A DNA stretch of 31,258 nt, taken from positions 1-31,258 of the forward strand of contig NZ_JAWDXO010000035.1 of the NCBI RefSeq assembly GCF_032477075.1, in the 5' to 3' direction. The notes below the pieces were generated by a model. It ran no database searches. It saw nothing but the letters and a program-made list of their open reading frames with translations, and was not told where the DNA came from. The stretch is from Fusobacterium sp. Lineage in GTDB: Bacteria; Fusobacteriota; Fusobacteriia; Fusobacteriales; Fusobacteriaceae. This document shows positions 24,771 through 31,258 of the stretch, piece by piece. Made by a program: the position numbers and the translations under genes. The stretch's first letter is position 1; every line of letters begins with the position of its first letter.

Positions 24771-24945
24771 GGATATTTATAAATAAAATTTTAGAGATAA
24801 AATATTAAAGAGTGGTTCATAAGCAGAAATTTAATTGATAGTGATAAAAAAGAAAATAGTAAAGTTTGGAGTGGCTAAGAATATTCAAAATAAGTAAAAT
24901 AATAAATATAGTTTAAACCCTCAGATAATTTACTGAGGGCTTTTT
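24771..24945 (+). ncRNA. Candidate small RNA (promoter-to-terminator unit, no ORF)
   Basis: About 175 nt between the orphan promoter and a rho-independent terminator (CCCTCAG at 24918-24924, CTGAGGG at 24933-24939, then TTTTT preceded by C). No ORF with an SD is present. This is a structural inference only; the sequence does not resemble an RNA family I know. The rest of the 515-bp gap (24946-25202) holds the defence-gene promoter and a leader of about 160 nt. Confidence 0.35.
24918..24945 (+). terminator. Rho-independent terminator of the candidate sRNA
   Basis: 7-bp GC-rich perfect stem, 8-nt loop, then CTTTTT. There is no upstream gene on the plus strand other than the already-terminated peptidase gene. 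Confidence 0.8.
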
Positions 24946-25027
24946 AATAGTGAAAATATTATATTAAAATTTAAAAAATTTCAATATTTTATGTCTAAGT
25001 AAATCAAGAGATTTTTTTTTTGATATA

Positions 25028-25036
25028 TGGTATAAT
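25028..25036 (+). promoter_or_regulatory. Extended -10 promoter of the ATPase-HNH cassette
   Basis: TGG-TATAAT (TATAAT at 25031-25036) after a long T-tract; no good -35 at 17 bp. Start near 25043, leaving an untranslated leader of about 160 nt. Confidence 0.5.
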
Positions 25037-25202
25037 ATACAGGAAATCAGAACATAACAAAAAATTTAAAAATAAAAAATACAGAATTTTTAAAAGAATT
25101 GAAGGAGTTTTTACTTTTCATTATGAAATTGTAAATTAAAAAGAGCAAAAAATAAAAAATGTGGGAACTCATATATCTTGATTTGTATTTGAAAGGAAAA
25201 AT

Positions 25203-26372
25203 ATGAAAATAAAAAGTATTGAAATAGAAAATAATAAAGTATTAAAAGATATAAAAATTAATTTTGAAAAAGAGAATGAAATTTTAAATACTATTGTTAT
25301 AGCTGGAAGTAATGGAAGTGGAAAAACAACACTCCTGGAAAGTATTTGGAAATATTTTGATAATGAAGCAGATTATAGACAAGATATAGGAATTCAAGCA
25401 GAATTATTTTTGGAAAATGATGAACAAAAAATAAATAAGTCTTTACTTAGTGATTTAGACCTTTTAATATATAATAAAAGAAAAGATTTTAGAAAATATC
25501 AAAATATTATAGAAAATATAAAAATAATTCCTAAATTAATATATGTTCCTACTGAAATAAATTTTAATGAAGTAAAAACAAAAACTACTGCTCTACATAG
25601 AGATTATGAATTTTTTAATATTGTGAATTCAGATATGATAAAAGATATTCCTTCATATATTGCCAGCAGAATCACATATCTGGCAAATACAGAAGAAAAT
25701 TTAACTATGAAAGAAGTAAAAGAAAAGGTAAATTCAGAAATTAATGGAATATTTGATATTCTTGAACTGGATATTAAGTTAATAGGATTATCAAAAGACG
25801 AAAAAAGTATGCCTATATTTGCTAATTCGTCAGGAGAGGAATTTGATATAAATCAACTTTCATCAGGAGAAAAACAGCTATTTCTAAGAACTTTAGCTAT
25901 AAAAATGCTCGAACCTGAAAATTCTATTATTTTAATTGATGAGCCTGAACTTTCTTTACATCCAAAATGGCAGCAAAGAATTATAGAGATATATCAGAGA
26001 ATAGGAAAAAATAATCAAATTATAGTTGCAACTCATTCTCCTCATATCTTGGGAAGTGTTCCAAGAGAAAATATAATATTACTTTCTAAAAATGAAAGTG
26101 GAGAAGTTGTTTCAACAACTGGAGAAGAGCTATATACATCTTATGGACAACCTGTAGATAGAATATTGGAAGATATCATGGGATTGGAAACTACAAGAAA
26201 TCCTAAGGTTTTTGATTTATTGAATGAAGTTAGAGAACTGGTTGACAATAATCAATATGAAACAGATAGTTTTAAAGAAAAGTACTCTGAATTAAAATCT
26301 ATTCTAGGCGAAACAGATAAAGATTTATTTCTTATAGATATGGATATTCAAAGAAAAAGAAGAAAGGTATAA
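25203..26372 (+). CDS. ptuA: AAA ATPase of a Septu-like (PtuA) defence system
   Basis: A 389-aa SMC/ABC-like ATPase: Walker A GSNGSGKTT (35-43), signature QLSSGEKQLF (218-227), Walker B ILIDEPELSLH (243-253) and H-loop ATHSPHIL with H277. There is no TOPRIM domain, so it is not an OLD nuclease. The C-terminal segment (about 315-389; GQPVDRILEDIMGLETTRNP, then helices) resembles the tail of ATPases paired with HNH proteins in Septu and in retron cassettes such as Ec78. No reverse transcriptase or retron RNA is nearby. It is short for PtuA, with a small insertion region (about 70-200). The stop is followed 2 nt later by the HNH gene start, so translation is coupled. The SD is AAAGGA. Confidence 0.82.
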   Translation: MKIKSIEIENNKVLKDIKINFEKENEILNTIVIAGSNGSGKTTLLESIWKYFDNEADYRQDIGIQAELFLENDEQKINKSLLSDLDLLIYNKRKDFRKYQNIIENIKIIPKLIYVPTEINFNEVKTKTTALHRDYEFFNIVNSDMIKDIPSYIASRITYLANTEENLTMKEVKEKVNSEINGIFDILELDIKLIGLSKDEKSMPIFANSSGEEFDINQLSSGEKQLFLRTLAIKMLEPENSIILIDEPELSLHPKWQQRIIEIYQRIGKNNQIIVATHSPHILGSVPRENIILLSKNESGEVVSTTGEELYTSYGQPVDRILEDIMGLETTRNPKVFDLLNEVRELVDNNQYETDSFKEKYSELKSILGETDKDLFLIDMDIQRKRRKV

Positions 26373-26374
26373 AT

Positions 26375-26941
26375 ATGTTTAAAATTAATAAAAAGGAAGA
26401 GCCTGAATTTTTTAAAAGATTTAAAATAAAAAATAAGCCTCATAATTGGAATGATTATGGTCATAACATAAAAAAAGATTTGAAAAAATATATGTTTGAA
26501 TATGAGCAAAATTATTATTGCCCTTATTGTGAGCTAAAAATAAGCATAGAAGAGAGTCAAATTGAACATATAAAACCTAAAGAAAAATTTCCTGAATTAA
26601 TGCATGAATATTCTAATTACCTGACAGGCTGTAAAAACCCAAAAACTTGTGGTCAATATAAAGAAAACCAATGGTCAGAAAAATTTATTGATCCCACATT
26701 AGAAGACCCAGAAGAATATCTAACTTATGACATAAAAACAGGAAAGATTAACCCAAAGGAAAAAGAAAGATTAAAATTTGAAAAAGCTGATTATACAATT
26801 AAAATATTGAATTTAAATGATAAAAGATTATGTGAAATCAGAAAAACATTTATTGAGCAAAATTTAAAAAATAAAGAATATTTAGATTATACAGATAAAT
26901 TTCCAAGTTTAAAAGAGTATCTAAAAGAAAATTTTAACTAA
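26375..26941 (+). CDS. ptuB: HNH nuclease of a Septu-like (PtuB) defence system
   Basis: A 188-aa protein with a zinc-finger HNH core: C49-P-Y-C52, then IEHIKPKEKFPE with H65, N81 (SNYLTGC) and C86/C92 (GCKNPKTCG). This is the CxxC...EHxxPK...N...C pattern of the TIGR02646/PtuB-type HNH family. In Septu, PtuA forms the ATPase scaffold and PtuB degrades DNA on phage infection. The first 45 residues are basic and may contact DNA or the ATPase. It is translationally coupled to the ATPase gene and followed by a terminator, so the two genes form a closed cassette. The nuclease role is inferred from the family. Confidence 0.82.
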   Translation: MFKINKKEEPEFFKRFKIKNKPHNWNDYGHNIKKDLKKYMFEYEQNYYCPYCELKISIEESQIEHIKPKEKFPELMHEYSNYLTGCKNPKTCGQYKENQWSEKFIDPTLEDPEEYLTYDIKTGKINPKEKERLKFEKADYTIKILNLNDKRLCEIRKTFIEQNLKNKEYLDYTDKFPSLKEYLKENFN

Positions 26942-26950
26942 ATATATATT

Positions 26951-26994
26951 AAAAAACAGAAAATAGAAAAGTAAAATTCTGATTTCTGTTTTTT
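26951..26994 (+). terminator. Terminator of the ATPase-HNH cassette
   Basis: AAAAAACAGAAA/TTTCTGTTTTTT arms (26951-26962, 26983-26994) with a 20-nt loop and a T-rich tail, 9 bp past the stop. Confidence 0.75.
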
Positions 26995-27005
26995 ATTTTC
27001 ACATA

Positions 27006-27029
27006 TTTTTTACACTGAAATGTAAAAAA
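27006..27029. repeat. Perfect palindrome with TTTACA/TGTAAA arms
   Basis: 9-bp arms TTTTTTACA (27006-27014) and TGTAAAAAA (27021-27029) with a 6-bp centre. It may be a second weak terminator or an extra regulator site, since the TTTACA hexamer recurs in the tandem box at 27102. Confidence 0.4.
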
Positions 27030-27101
27030 AATTATATTTTTTTATAAAAATACACTTTTTAAAATCAGAAAAAATAGTTCTTTGTAAGGAAATAATTTTT
27101 T

Positions 27102-27140
27102 TTTACACAATTTTTACATAGAATTAACAATAAAATAACA
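27102..27140 (+). promoter_or_regulatory. Pho-type tandem box upstream of the phosphate transporter
   Basis: Four hexamers at an exact 11-bp period: TTTACA (27102), TTTACA (27113), TTAACA (27124) and ATAACA (27135). This matches the TT(A/C/T)ACA direct repeats with about 5-bp spacers bound by Bacillus PhoP, and the 11-bp period of PhoB boxes. A -10-like TAGTAT follows at 27150-27155, and there is no canonical -35, as expected for an activator-dependent promoter. Confidence 0.7.
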
Positions 27141-27196
27141 TTAAAATGATAGTATATTTTTCAGTTGGAGATGTTTATTAAAATTTAGGAGGAAGA

Positions 27197-28822
27197 ATGT
27201 ATCTAGATATCATTTTTAATGTTCTTGGAGGATTAGGAATATTTCTTTATGGGATGGACAATATGTCATCAGGAATGCAGAAATTAGCAGGACAGAAGTT
27301 GAAAAAAGTACTTGCATTATTGACAACAAACAGAGTTATGGCTATACTTATGGGAATGGGGGTAACCATGCTGGTTCAGTCATCATCAGTGAGTACAGTT
27401 ATGACAATTGGATTTGTAAATGCTTCATTACTTACACTTAAACAGGCTCTTGGAGTAATATTTGGAGCCAATATTGGAACAACAATAACAGGATGGATAC
27501 TTGTATTAAATATAGGAAAATATGGACTGCCAATTGTTGGAGCAGGAGCTATATTGTATATATTCTTAAAGGGAGACAGAGCAAAAACAAAAGCTCTTAC
27601 TTTTATGGGACTAGGAATGATCTTTTTAGGACTTCAATTAATGAGTAATGGATTGAAGCCTGTCAGGAGTATGCCTGAGTTTGTAAGTATGTTCCATATG
27701 TTTTCTGCTGACACATATTTTGGTGTGATAAAAGTTGCAGCAATTGGAGCATTAATTACAGCTATTGTTCAATCTTCATCTGCTACACTTGGTATTACAA
27801 TAACTCTTGCAGTTCAGGGACTTATTGATTATCCAACAGCTGTTGCTCTAGTTCTTGGAGAGAATGTTGGTACAACAATAACTGCTATACTTGCTACATT
27901 AAATGCTAATGCAAATGCTAAGAGAGCTGCCTATGCCCATACTATTATAAATACTTTGGGAGTTATATGGGTAACAGCAATATTTCCATATTATTTAAGA
28001 TTTCTTTCAAACTTTGGAAGTCCAGAAGCCAATATAACTATGGCAATAGCCACAGCACATACAATGTTTAATGTAACTAATGTATTAATATTTATTCCTT
28101 TTATTGGAGTTATGGCTGATCTTTTGACTAAAATAGTAAAAGATGATGGGAAGAAAGACGAAAGGGTTACTAAAATTGATTTTCTTATGCTTAAAACACC
28201 AAGTATTGTTGTAGGACAGACAAAGACAGAAATACTTACAATGGGAAAGTATATTGAGGAAATGTTTAAGAGTTTAGATAATATTTATGTGAATAATGAA
28301 TTTATAACTGAGGAAAAAGTAGTTCAGATGGGAAAGATAGAAAATGATTTAGATCTTTTTCAGAAAGAGATAACTGATGCCAACTTTGTGATATTGAATA
28401 AAAATATAAGTGATAAGATGAAATTGGATACAAGAAATAATCTTGAAGTATGTGATGAATATGAAACTATCAGTGATTATCTTATGAGGGTAACTAATTC
28501 ACTTAAAAAGCTCCAAAATAATTCAATAGACCTCACTGAAGATGAAAAAACCACATTGAAGGAATTTAATGAGGACACAAGAGAATTATTTAGAAATGTA
28601 AATACAGCTTATGCCTTAAAAAATAAAGAGATGTTTGTTAAAGCTTTAATTAAGGCTAATAAGATAACTGAGAAATATAGAAAAGCAAAACAGATACATC
28701 TTCAAGATGGAGGACAGGAAAATCCAATAGCGATGCTGACTACTAGTTATATGGATATTTTAAACCACTATCGAAGAGTGAGAGATCATATTTTCAATAT
28801 TATTGAAGTATATAATATTTAA
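27197..28822 (+). CDS. Na+/phosphate cotransporter with PhoU-like domain
   Basis: A 541-aa NptA/YjbB-type Na/Pi cotransporter. Residues about 1-315 are membrane-embedded with the duplicated fold: QSSS motifs at 61-64 and 192-195, each followed by GANIGTT (90-96) or GENVGTT (221-227). The C-terminal part (about 340-541) is helical and PhoU-like (TEILTMGKYIEEMFKSLDNI, later ending DILNHYRRVRDHIFNIIE), probably a phosphate-responsive regulatory domain. It brings inorganic phosphate in, or in some members exports it. SD GGAGGA precedes the ATG. The tandem Pho-type box upstream suggests induction by phosphate starvation, favouring an uptake role. Confidence 0.92.
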   Translation: MYLDIIFNVLGGLGIFLYGMDNMSSGMQKLAGQKLKKVLALLTTNRVMAILMGMGVTMLVQSSSVSTVMTIGFVNASLLTLKQALGVIFGANIGTTITGWILVLNIGKYGLPIVGAGAILYIFLKGDRAKTKALTFMGLGMIFLGLQLMSNGLKPVRSMPEFVSMFHMFSADTYFGVIKVAAIGALITAIVQSSSATLGITITLAVQGLIDYPTAVALVLGENVGTTITAILATLNANANAKRAAYAHTIINTLGVIWVTAIFPYYLRFLSNFGSPEANITMAIATAHTMFNVTNVLIFIPFIGVMADLLTKIVKDDGKKDERVTKIDFLMLKTPSIVVGQTKTEILTMGKYIEEMFKSLDNIYVNNEFITEEKVVQMGKIENDLDLFQKEITDANFVILNKNISDKMKLDTRNNLEVCDEYETISDYLMRVTNSLKKLQNNSIDLTEDEKTTLKEFNEDTRELFRNVNTAYALKNKEMFVKALIKANKITEKYRKAKQIHLQDGGQENPIAMLTTSYMDILNHYRRVRDHIFNIIEVYNI

Positions 28823-28828
28823 ACTGAT

Positions 28829-28922
28829 AAAAAGAATGACTTAAAAAAGATATTAAATTTTAGTGTTTTTTATTAAAAAAATTCTAAAAGTATATTTATA
28901 TCTTAATGTCATTCTTTTTTTA
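28829..28922 (+). terminator. Long composite terminator of the Na/Pi gene
   Basis: 12-bp outer stem AAAAAGAATGAC/GTCATTCTTTTT (28829-28840, 28908-28919) and inner stem AAGATAT/ATATCTT (28847-28853, 28898-28904), then T-rich sequence. The outer arms share the AAGAATGAC core with the terminator at 12325-12354. Confidence 0.7.
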
Positions 28923-28970
28923 TTAGACAGAAGAGTATTACTTTAGAGGTACAGATGTAATATTTATTTT

Positions 28971-28999
28971 TTTACTTTTAATAGAAAATAATGTATAAT
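28971..28999 (+). promoter_or_regulatory. Promoter of the XRE regulator gene
   Basis: -35 TTTACT (28971-28976), 17-bp spacer, -10 TATAAT (28994-28999), 35 bp before the ATG. Confidence 0.55.
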
Positions 29000-29034
29000 T
29001 TAAGAAAGAATTTATAAGTAAAGAGAGGTACAAA

Positions 29035-29487
29035 ATGAAATTTGGTGAGGTACTGAAAAAAGTAAGAACACAGCAAGGTGACAGCTTGAGAGGGTTATCT
29101 GGAAAAACGGGAATATATTTCACTTATATAGATAAAATAGAAAAAACTGAAAAGCCTATAAATGCTGAAATTCTTGAAAAACTTGTAAAAGAGTATCCTT
29201 TACAGAAAAAGGAATTAATAAAAGCATATGTAGAGGAAACAATACCTGAGTTTGTAATAGATGAAATTAGAAATACTACAGAAGGAGATACAGCAGTAAC
29301 CATTATAAAAAATAATGATATAAAAGAGTTATATAATCTTTTGCTAGAAGAACTTGAAATAAATGAGCAGAAGGAAATATTAAAAATGATGATTGAAAGA
29401 GTGGAGATACTCAGCTTTAGAAAAGGTACATTAGAAAAAGATATGGAAAAATTAGATAAAATTAAAAAAAGAATAACTAAATTATAA
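29035..29487 (+). CDS. XRE-family (Cro/CI-like) transcriptional regulator
   Basis: A 150-aa protein with an N-terminal lambda-repressor-type HTH (about residues 3-60; FGEVLKKVRTQQGDSLRGLS, then TGIYFTYIDKIEKTEKPI). A helical C-terminal half (about 90-150; ELYNLLLEELEINEQKEILK) probably dimerises. There is no peptidase S24 domain, so it is not a LexA/CI-type self-cleaving repressor. It has its own promoter and terminator. It lies next to a divergent small ORF and phage-type replication genes and may be the element's repressor, but no operators were identified. SD is AGAGAGGT. Confidence 0.85.
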   Translation: MKFGEVLKKVRTQQGDSLRGLSGKTGIYFTYIDKIEKTEKPINAEILEKLVKEYPLQKKELIKAYVEETIPEFVIDEIRNTTEGDTAVTIIKNNDIKELYNLLLEELEINEQKEILKMMIERVEILSFRKGTLEKDMEKLDKIKKRITKL

Positions 29488-29495
29488 GAAAGATT

Positions 29496-29540
29496 AAGCC
29501 CATAAATTTTAGAAATAAAAATTCTGAGATTTATGGGCTT
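29496..29540. terminator. Terminator of the XRE regulator gene
   Basis: 12-bp perfect stem AAGCCCATAAAT/ATTTATGGGCTT (29496-29507, 29529-29540) with a 21-nt loop, then TTGATT. It may also stop minus-strand transcripts coming from the small ORF at 29700-29786. Confidence 0.8.
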
Positions 29541-29699
29541 TTGATTAAACTAATCAAATAATTTTTTATTTCTTGACTTTGTTCCTCTTTAGATATACAA
29601 TATGCTGTATAATTTTTAAAAGTAAAAAAAGAAATACAATAAAATTTTTTAATAATTGTGTTTAACTTTAGAGGAACTAAAATTTGTGAATAAATAAAA

Positions 29700-29786
29700 T
29701 TAATAATCCTCCTCAATTAGAAAATTCTGAATCATTTGTAAAATTTCCATAACTTTTTCTTTGTCTGTCAATACTTTATCTTCCAT
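29700..29786 (-). CDS. Small 28-aa protein of unknown function
   Basis: A 28-codon ORF: MEDKVLTDKEKVMEILQMIQ, then NFLIEEDY. It has a very strong SD (AGAGGAGG, 5 nt before the ATG) and a promoter-like pair upstream. The peptide is acidic and mostly helical by appearance; I do not recognise it. Its position, divergent from the initiator gene and next to the XRE regulator, is where temperate phages often encode small regulators. In the 170 bp downstream to the terminator, a further frame (29531-29716, TTG start, no SD) is open but low-complexity and not called. Confidence 0.45.
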   Translation of the reverse strand: MEDKVLTDKEKVMEILQMIQNFLIEEDY

Positions 29787-29816
29787 TAAATCCTCCTCTA
29801 TGCACTTTTAAATATA

Positions 29817-29845
29817 ACTATATTAATTTATCAGGAAAAAAGCAA
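29817..29845 (-). promoter_or_regulatory. Promoter of the 28-aa ORF
   Basis: Minus-strand -35 TTGCTT (29840-29845), 17-bp spacer, -10 TATAGT (29817-29822), 30 bp upstream of the ATG. The -35 is only half consensus. Confidence 0.4.
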
Positions 29846-29912
29846 GAAAAAAATATTTTAATTTTTTATTATCTAGGAAAATATATATTAATAAAATTTA
29901 CAGGAGTGAGAA

Positions 29913-30806
29913 ATGAATAATATAAGAAGTACGAGAAAACAACCATTCTGCTGGCAGGAAAAGAAAATATTGAGAGTATTGAGATGCAGCTATAATGGAG
30001 CAGAACTTCAAAAACTTAGAAATCTATATTTAACTCTTACAGAGATATACAGTGATTTTAATGGACAGGATATAAAATATTACACTGAAACAATAGCCAA
30101 ATACAGTGGACTAAGCAGAGCATGGATACCTAAAGGATTAAAAATTTTTGAAGAGTTAAAAGTAATTTTATTGATTGAGGATAAGGTAGGAGGCAGGTTT
30201 AAAGGTAAGAAACTTGTATTTACACCTGAAAATCTCAAGGAAATCAATATTAAAACCGTTGTTGGAGAAACCGTTGACGGAAAAACCGTTAATGGTAAAT
30301 CCGTTGACGGTTTTTTGAAGACATCAGAAGATAGTCTTTTATTAGAAGATAATAAAAGAACAGAAGATATAAATAATACACACACAGAGAAGCAGGAGGA
30401 AAAAGTTATTGAAAAGATAGTGCACAAGGAAGAAAAATTAAGCAATGCTCCTGTAGAGATACAGCAGATATTAAAAAAGTATTGTGATTTAGGGCTCCCA
30501 GATTTCAACTACAGACCTGATAACTATATTTTACTGGGGATATACAGAGAACTTGGAGCTGGAAAACTATTTGAAGCCTTGACACTGATGTCGCAATCTC
30601 AATTTGTAAAAAATAATATGAGTGTAAATGCAATTTTTAAAATAGAGAATCTTAAAAAAGCCCTTAATGGGAACTTTAAAGACAAAACAGGCGCTGGAAA
30701 AAAGAGTGTTCCTGATACTAAAAAAGAATTTAAAGAACCTGTATATGAAAATTTCACAGGGGATTTTATAAAAAGCCTGCTCAAAGGAACAGCTGGAGGG
30801 GAATAG
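29913..30806 (+). CDS. Phage-type replication initiator (lambda O / DnaD-like)
   Basis: A 297-aa protein. An N-terminal winged-helix region (about 35-110; YYTETIAKYSGLSRAWIPKG, then EELKVILLIEDKVGGRFKGK) is the sort used to bind an origin. A charged, low-complexity linker (about 112-190) carries four TV(V/D/N)G pentapeptide repeats (T115-F134). The C-terminal helical region (about 195-265; DNYILLGIYRELGAGKLFEA) resembles the DnaD/loader-recruiting domain of phage replisome organisers. The pentapeptides are encoded by 15-bp DNA iterons, so the origin probably lies inside the gene, as in lambda O. Its stop codon abuts the DnaC-like start. SD is AGGAG. The family call is by layout and context; sequence similarity is weak. 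Confidence 0.72.
   Translation: MNNIRSTRKQPFCWQEKKILRVLRCSYNGAELQKLRNLYLTLTEIYSDFNGQDIKYYTETIAKYSGLSRAWIPKGLKIFEELKVILLIEDKVGGRFKGKKLVFTPENLKEINIKTVVGETVDGKTVNGKSVDGFLKTSEDSLLLEDNKRTEDINNTHTEKQEEKVIEKIVHKEEKLSNAPVEIQQILKKYCDLGLPDFNYRPDNYILLGIYRELGAGKLFEALTLMSQSQFVKNNMSVNAIFKIENLKKALNGNFKDKTGAGKKSVPDTKKEFKEPVYENFTGDFIKSLLKGTAGGE
30253..30312 (+). repeat. Four 15-bp iterons inside the initiator gene (probable origin)
   Basis: Four copies of AA(A/T)CCGTT(G/A)nnGGnn at an exact 15-bp period; CCGTT starts at 30256, 30271, 30286 and 30301. Two copies contain the identical 10-mer CCGTTGACGG, itself nearly palindromic. AT-rich DNA (about 30310-30385) follows and could be the unwinding region. This is the arrangement of iterons inside lambda O-type genes. 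Confidence 0.65.
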
Positions 30807-31258
30807 ATGGTAAAATGCCAATATTGCGGAAAAGATTATGTAAAAAATGAAAATAAATATTTTAAGATGCTTCCAGAGGGAATTAAAAAGAAACTGGAAT
30901 ATATTCCAGAATGTGAGTGTCTGGAGAAAAATAAAATAAAAGAGATGGAGGAACTGGAAAAGAAAAGAATACAGGAATGTATAAAAAACAGGGTAAAAAA
31001 ATGCGGAGATATTTCTGTAATGGATAAAAAATTTCTGAACAGCAGATTTGAAAATGCTGATATGAACAGTGATCATATGCAGCTGGCAAAGAAATATGCA
31101 GAGAGTTTTCTGAAAAAAGATAAAAAAGAGGGAATACTTTTCTATGGGGGAGTTGGAACTGGAAAGACTTTTGTAAGTGCATGTATAGGAAACTATCTCA
31201 TGGAGAGAGGAAAAACTGTTATAGTAATTAATCTGGGGCTGTATTTTAATAAATTGAG
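30807..31258 (+). CDS. dnaC: DnaC/IstB-like helicase loader (partial, runs off the window)
   Basis: The first 150 codons of an AAA+ loader that would place the replicative helicase on the origin opened by the upstream initiator. An N-terminal zinc-ribbon-like region (C4, C7, C36, C38) is followed by a charged helix and the ATPase core with Walker A LFYGGVGTGKTF (GGVGTGKT at 114-121). Walker B and sensor residues lie beyond the window. The ATG follows the initiator's TAG directly, with GGAGGGG as SD, so the two are translationally coupled. Phage DnaC-type loaders have this Cys-rich N-terminus; a host DnaC or IstB paralogue is less likely given the neighbour. Confidence 0.88.
   Translation, partial: MVKCQYCGKDYVKNENKYFKMLPEGIKKKLEYIPECECLEKNKIKEMEELEKKRIQECIKNRVKKCGDISVMDKKFLNSRFENADMNSDHMQLAKKYAESFLKKDKKEGILFYGGVGTGKTFVSACIGNYLMERGKTVIVINLGLYFNKL

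Larger units (their letters stand above)
29035..31258. mobile_element. Left part of a prophage or plasmid-like replication module
   Basis: XRE regulator, small divergent ORF, lambda-O/DnaD-like initiator with internal iterons, and DnaC-type loader in the order common to temperate phage early regions. No integrase, attachment site or structural gene is in the window, and the left boundary (somewhere after the terminator at 28922) is not defined by any repeat I can see. Confidence 0.5.

Noticed and set aside
25037..25202. Retron non-coding RNA upstream of the ATPase-HNH pair
   Set aside because: No reverse transcriptase gene and no msr/msd-like inverted repeats.
25203..26372. OLD-family nuclease
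   Set aside because: No TOPRIM domain follows the ATPase core and the partner is an HNH protein, not a UvrD-like helicase.
12325..28919. AAGAATGAC stem shared by the terminators at 12325 and 28829 as a mobile repeat
   Set aside because: Identity is limited to about 10 bp per arm with unrelated loops and flanks; probably chance or terminator convergence.
29531..29716. 61-aa minus-strand open frame after the 28-aa ORF, or a frameshifted extension of it
   Set aside because: TTG start without an SD, ends inside a terminator, composition like non-coding DNA; only the last 18 residues look protein-like.
30255..30310. CRISPR-like array
   Set aside because: The period is 15 bp with no spacers and it is in frame inside a gene; iterons explain it.

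Overview
The window is very AT-rich, Gram-negative-looking DNA: there are periplasmic signal peptides, a dTDP-sugar gene and a periplasmic arylsulfotransferase. Its codon use and gene families fit a Fusobacterium of the large-genome group (F. varium / ulcerans / mortiferum type). The genus is inferred from gene content and composition; no 16S or other marker is in the window.

Left end (1-1700): the 3' end of a dTDP-glucose 4,6-dehydratase gene, then a secreted ASST-family arylsulfate sulfotransferase, closed by a perfect 15-bp bidirectional terminator. Positions 1710-12260 (minus strand) form one complete glycogen operon, transcribed trmB-like regulator > malQ > glgP > glgB > glgC > glgD > glgA. 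Synthesis (GlgC/GlgD, GlgA, GlgB) and breakdown (GlgP, MalQ) are co-transcribed behind one good sigma-70 promoter. A perfect 9-4-9 palindrome just downstream of the predicted start is the obvious operator for the TrmB-type regulator.

Redox block (12321-16171, minus): a periplasmic FMN/FAD reductase whose substrate pocket has the urocanate-reductase pattern (Tyr373, Asp388, Arg411), an Frm2-type nitroreductase, and a CcdA-TlpA fusion for periplasmic thiol reduction. Then comes 746 bp without a conventional gene. It holds a candidate type I toxin-antitoxin locus: a 22-codon hydrophobic ORF with a strong SD that is sequestered by a long-range helix, plus its promoter and a possible antisense promoter. 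It also holds the first copy of an 83-bp structured repeat that ends in a terminator. The second copy (80/83 identical, different terminator) lies on the other side of an HD-domain phosphohydrolase gene. Next come smc (minus) and, divergently, an S9 prolyl-oligopeptidase-family peptidase.

Right part (24700-31258, plus): an orphan promoter-terminator unit (candidate sRNA); a two-gene AAA ATPase + HNH nuclease cassette of the Septu (PtuAB) defence type; and a Na/Pi cotransporter preceded by four hexamers spaced exactly 11 bp apart, a PhoP/PhoB-type box. After that there is a prophage- or element-like replication module: an XRE regulator, a 28-aa divergent ORF, a DnaD/lambda-O-like initiator carrying four in-frame 15-bp iterons (a likely origin inside the gene), and a DnaC-type helicase loader cut by the window end. 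No tRNA, rRNA, CRISPR array or transposase was seen.
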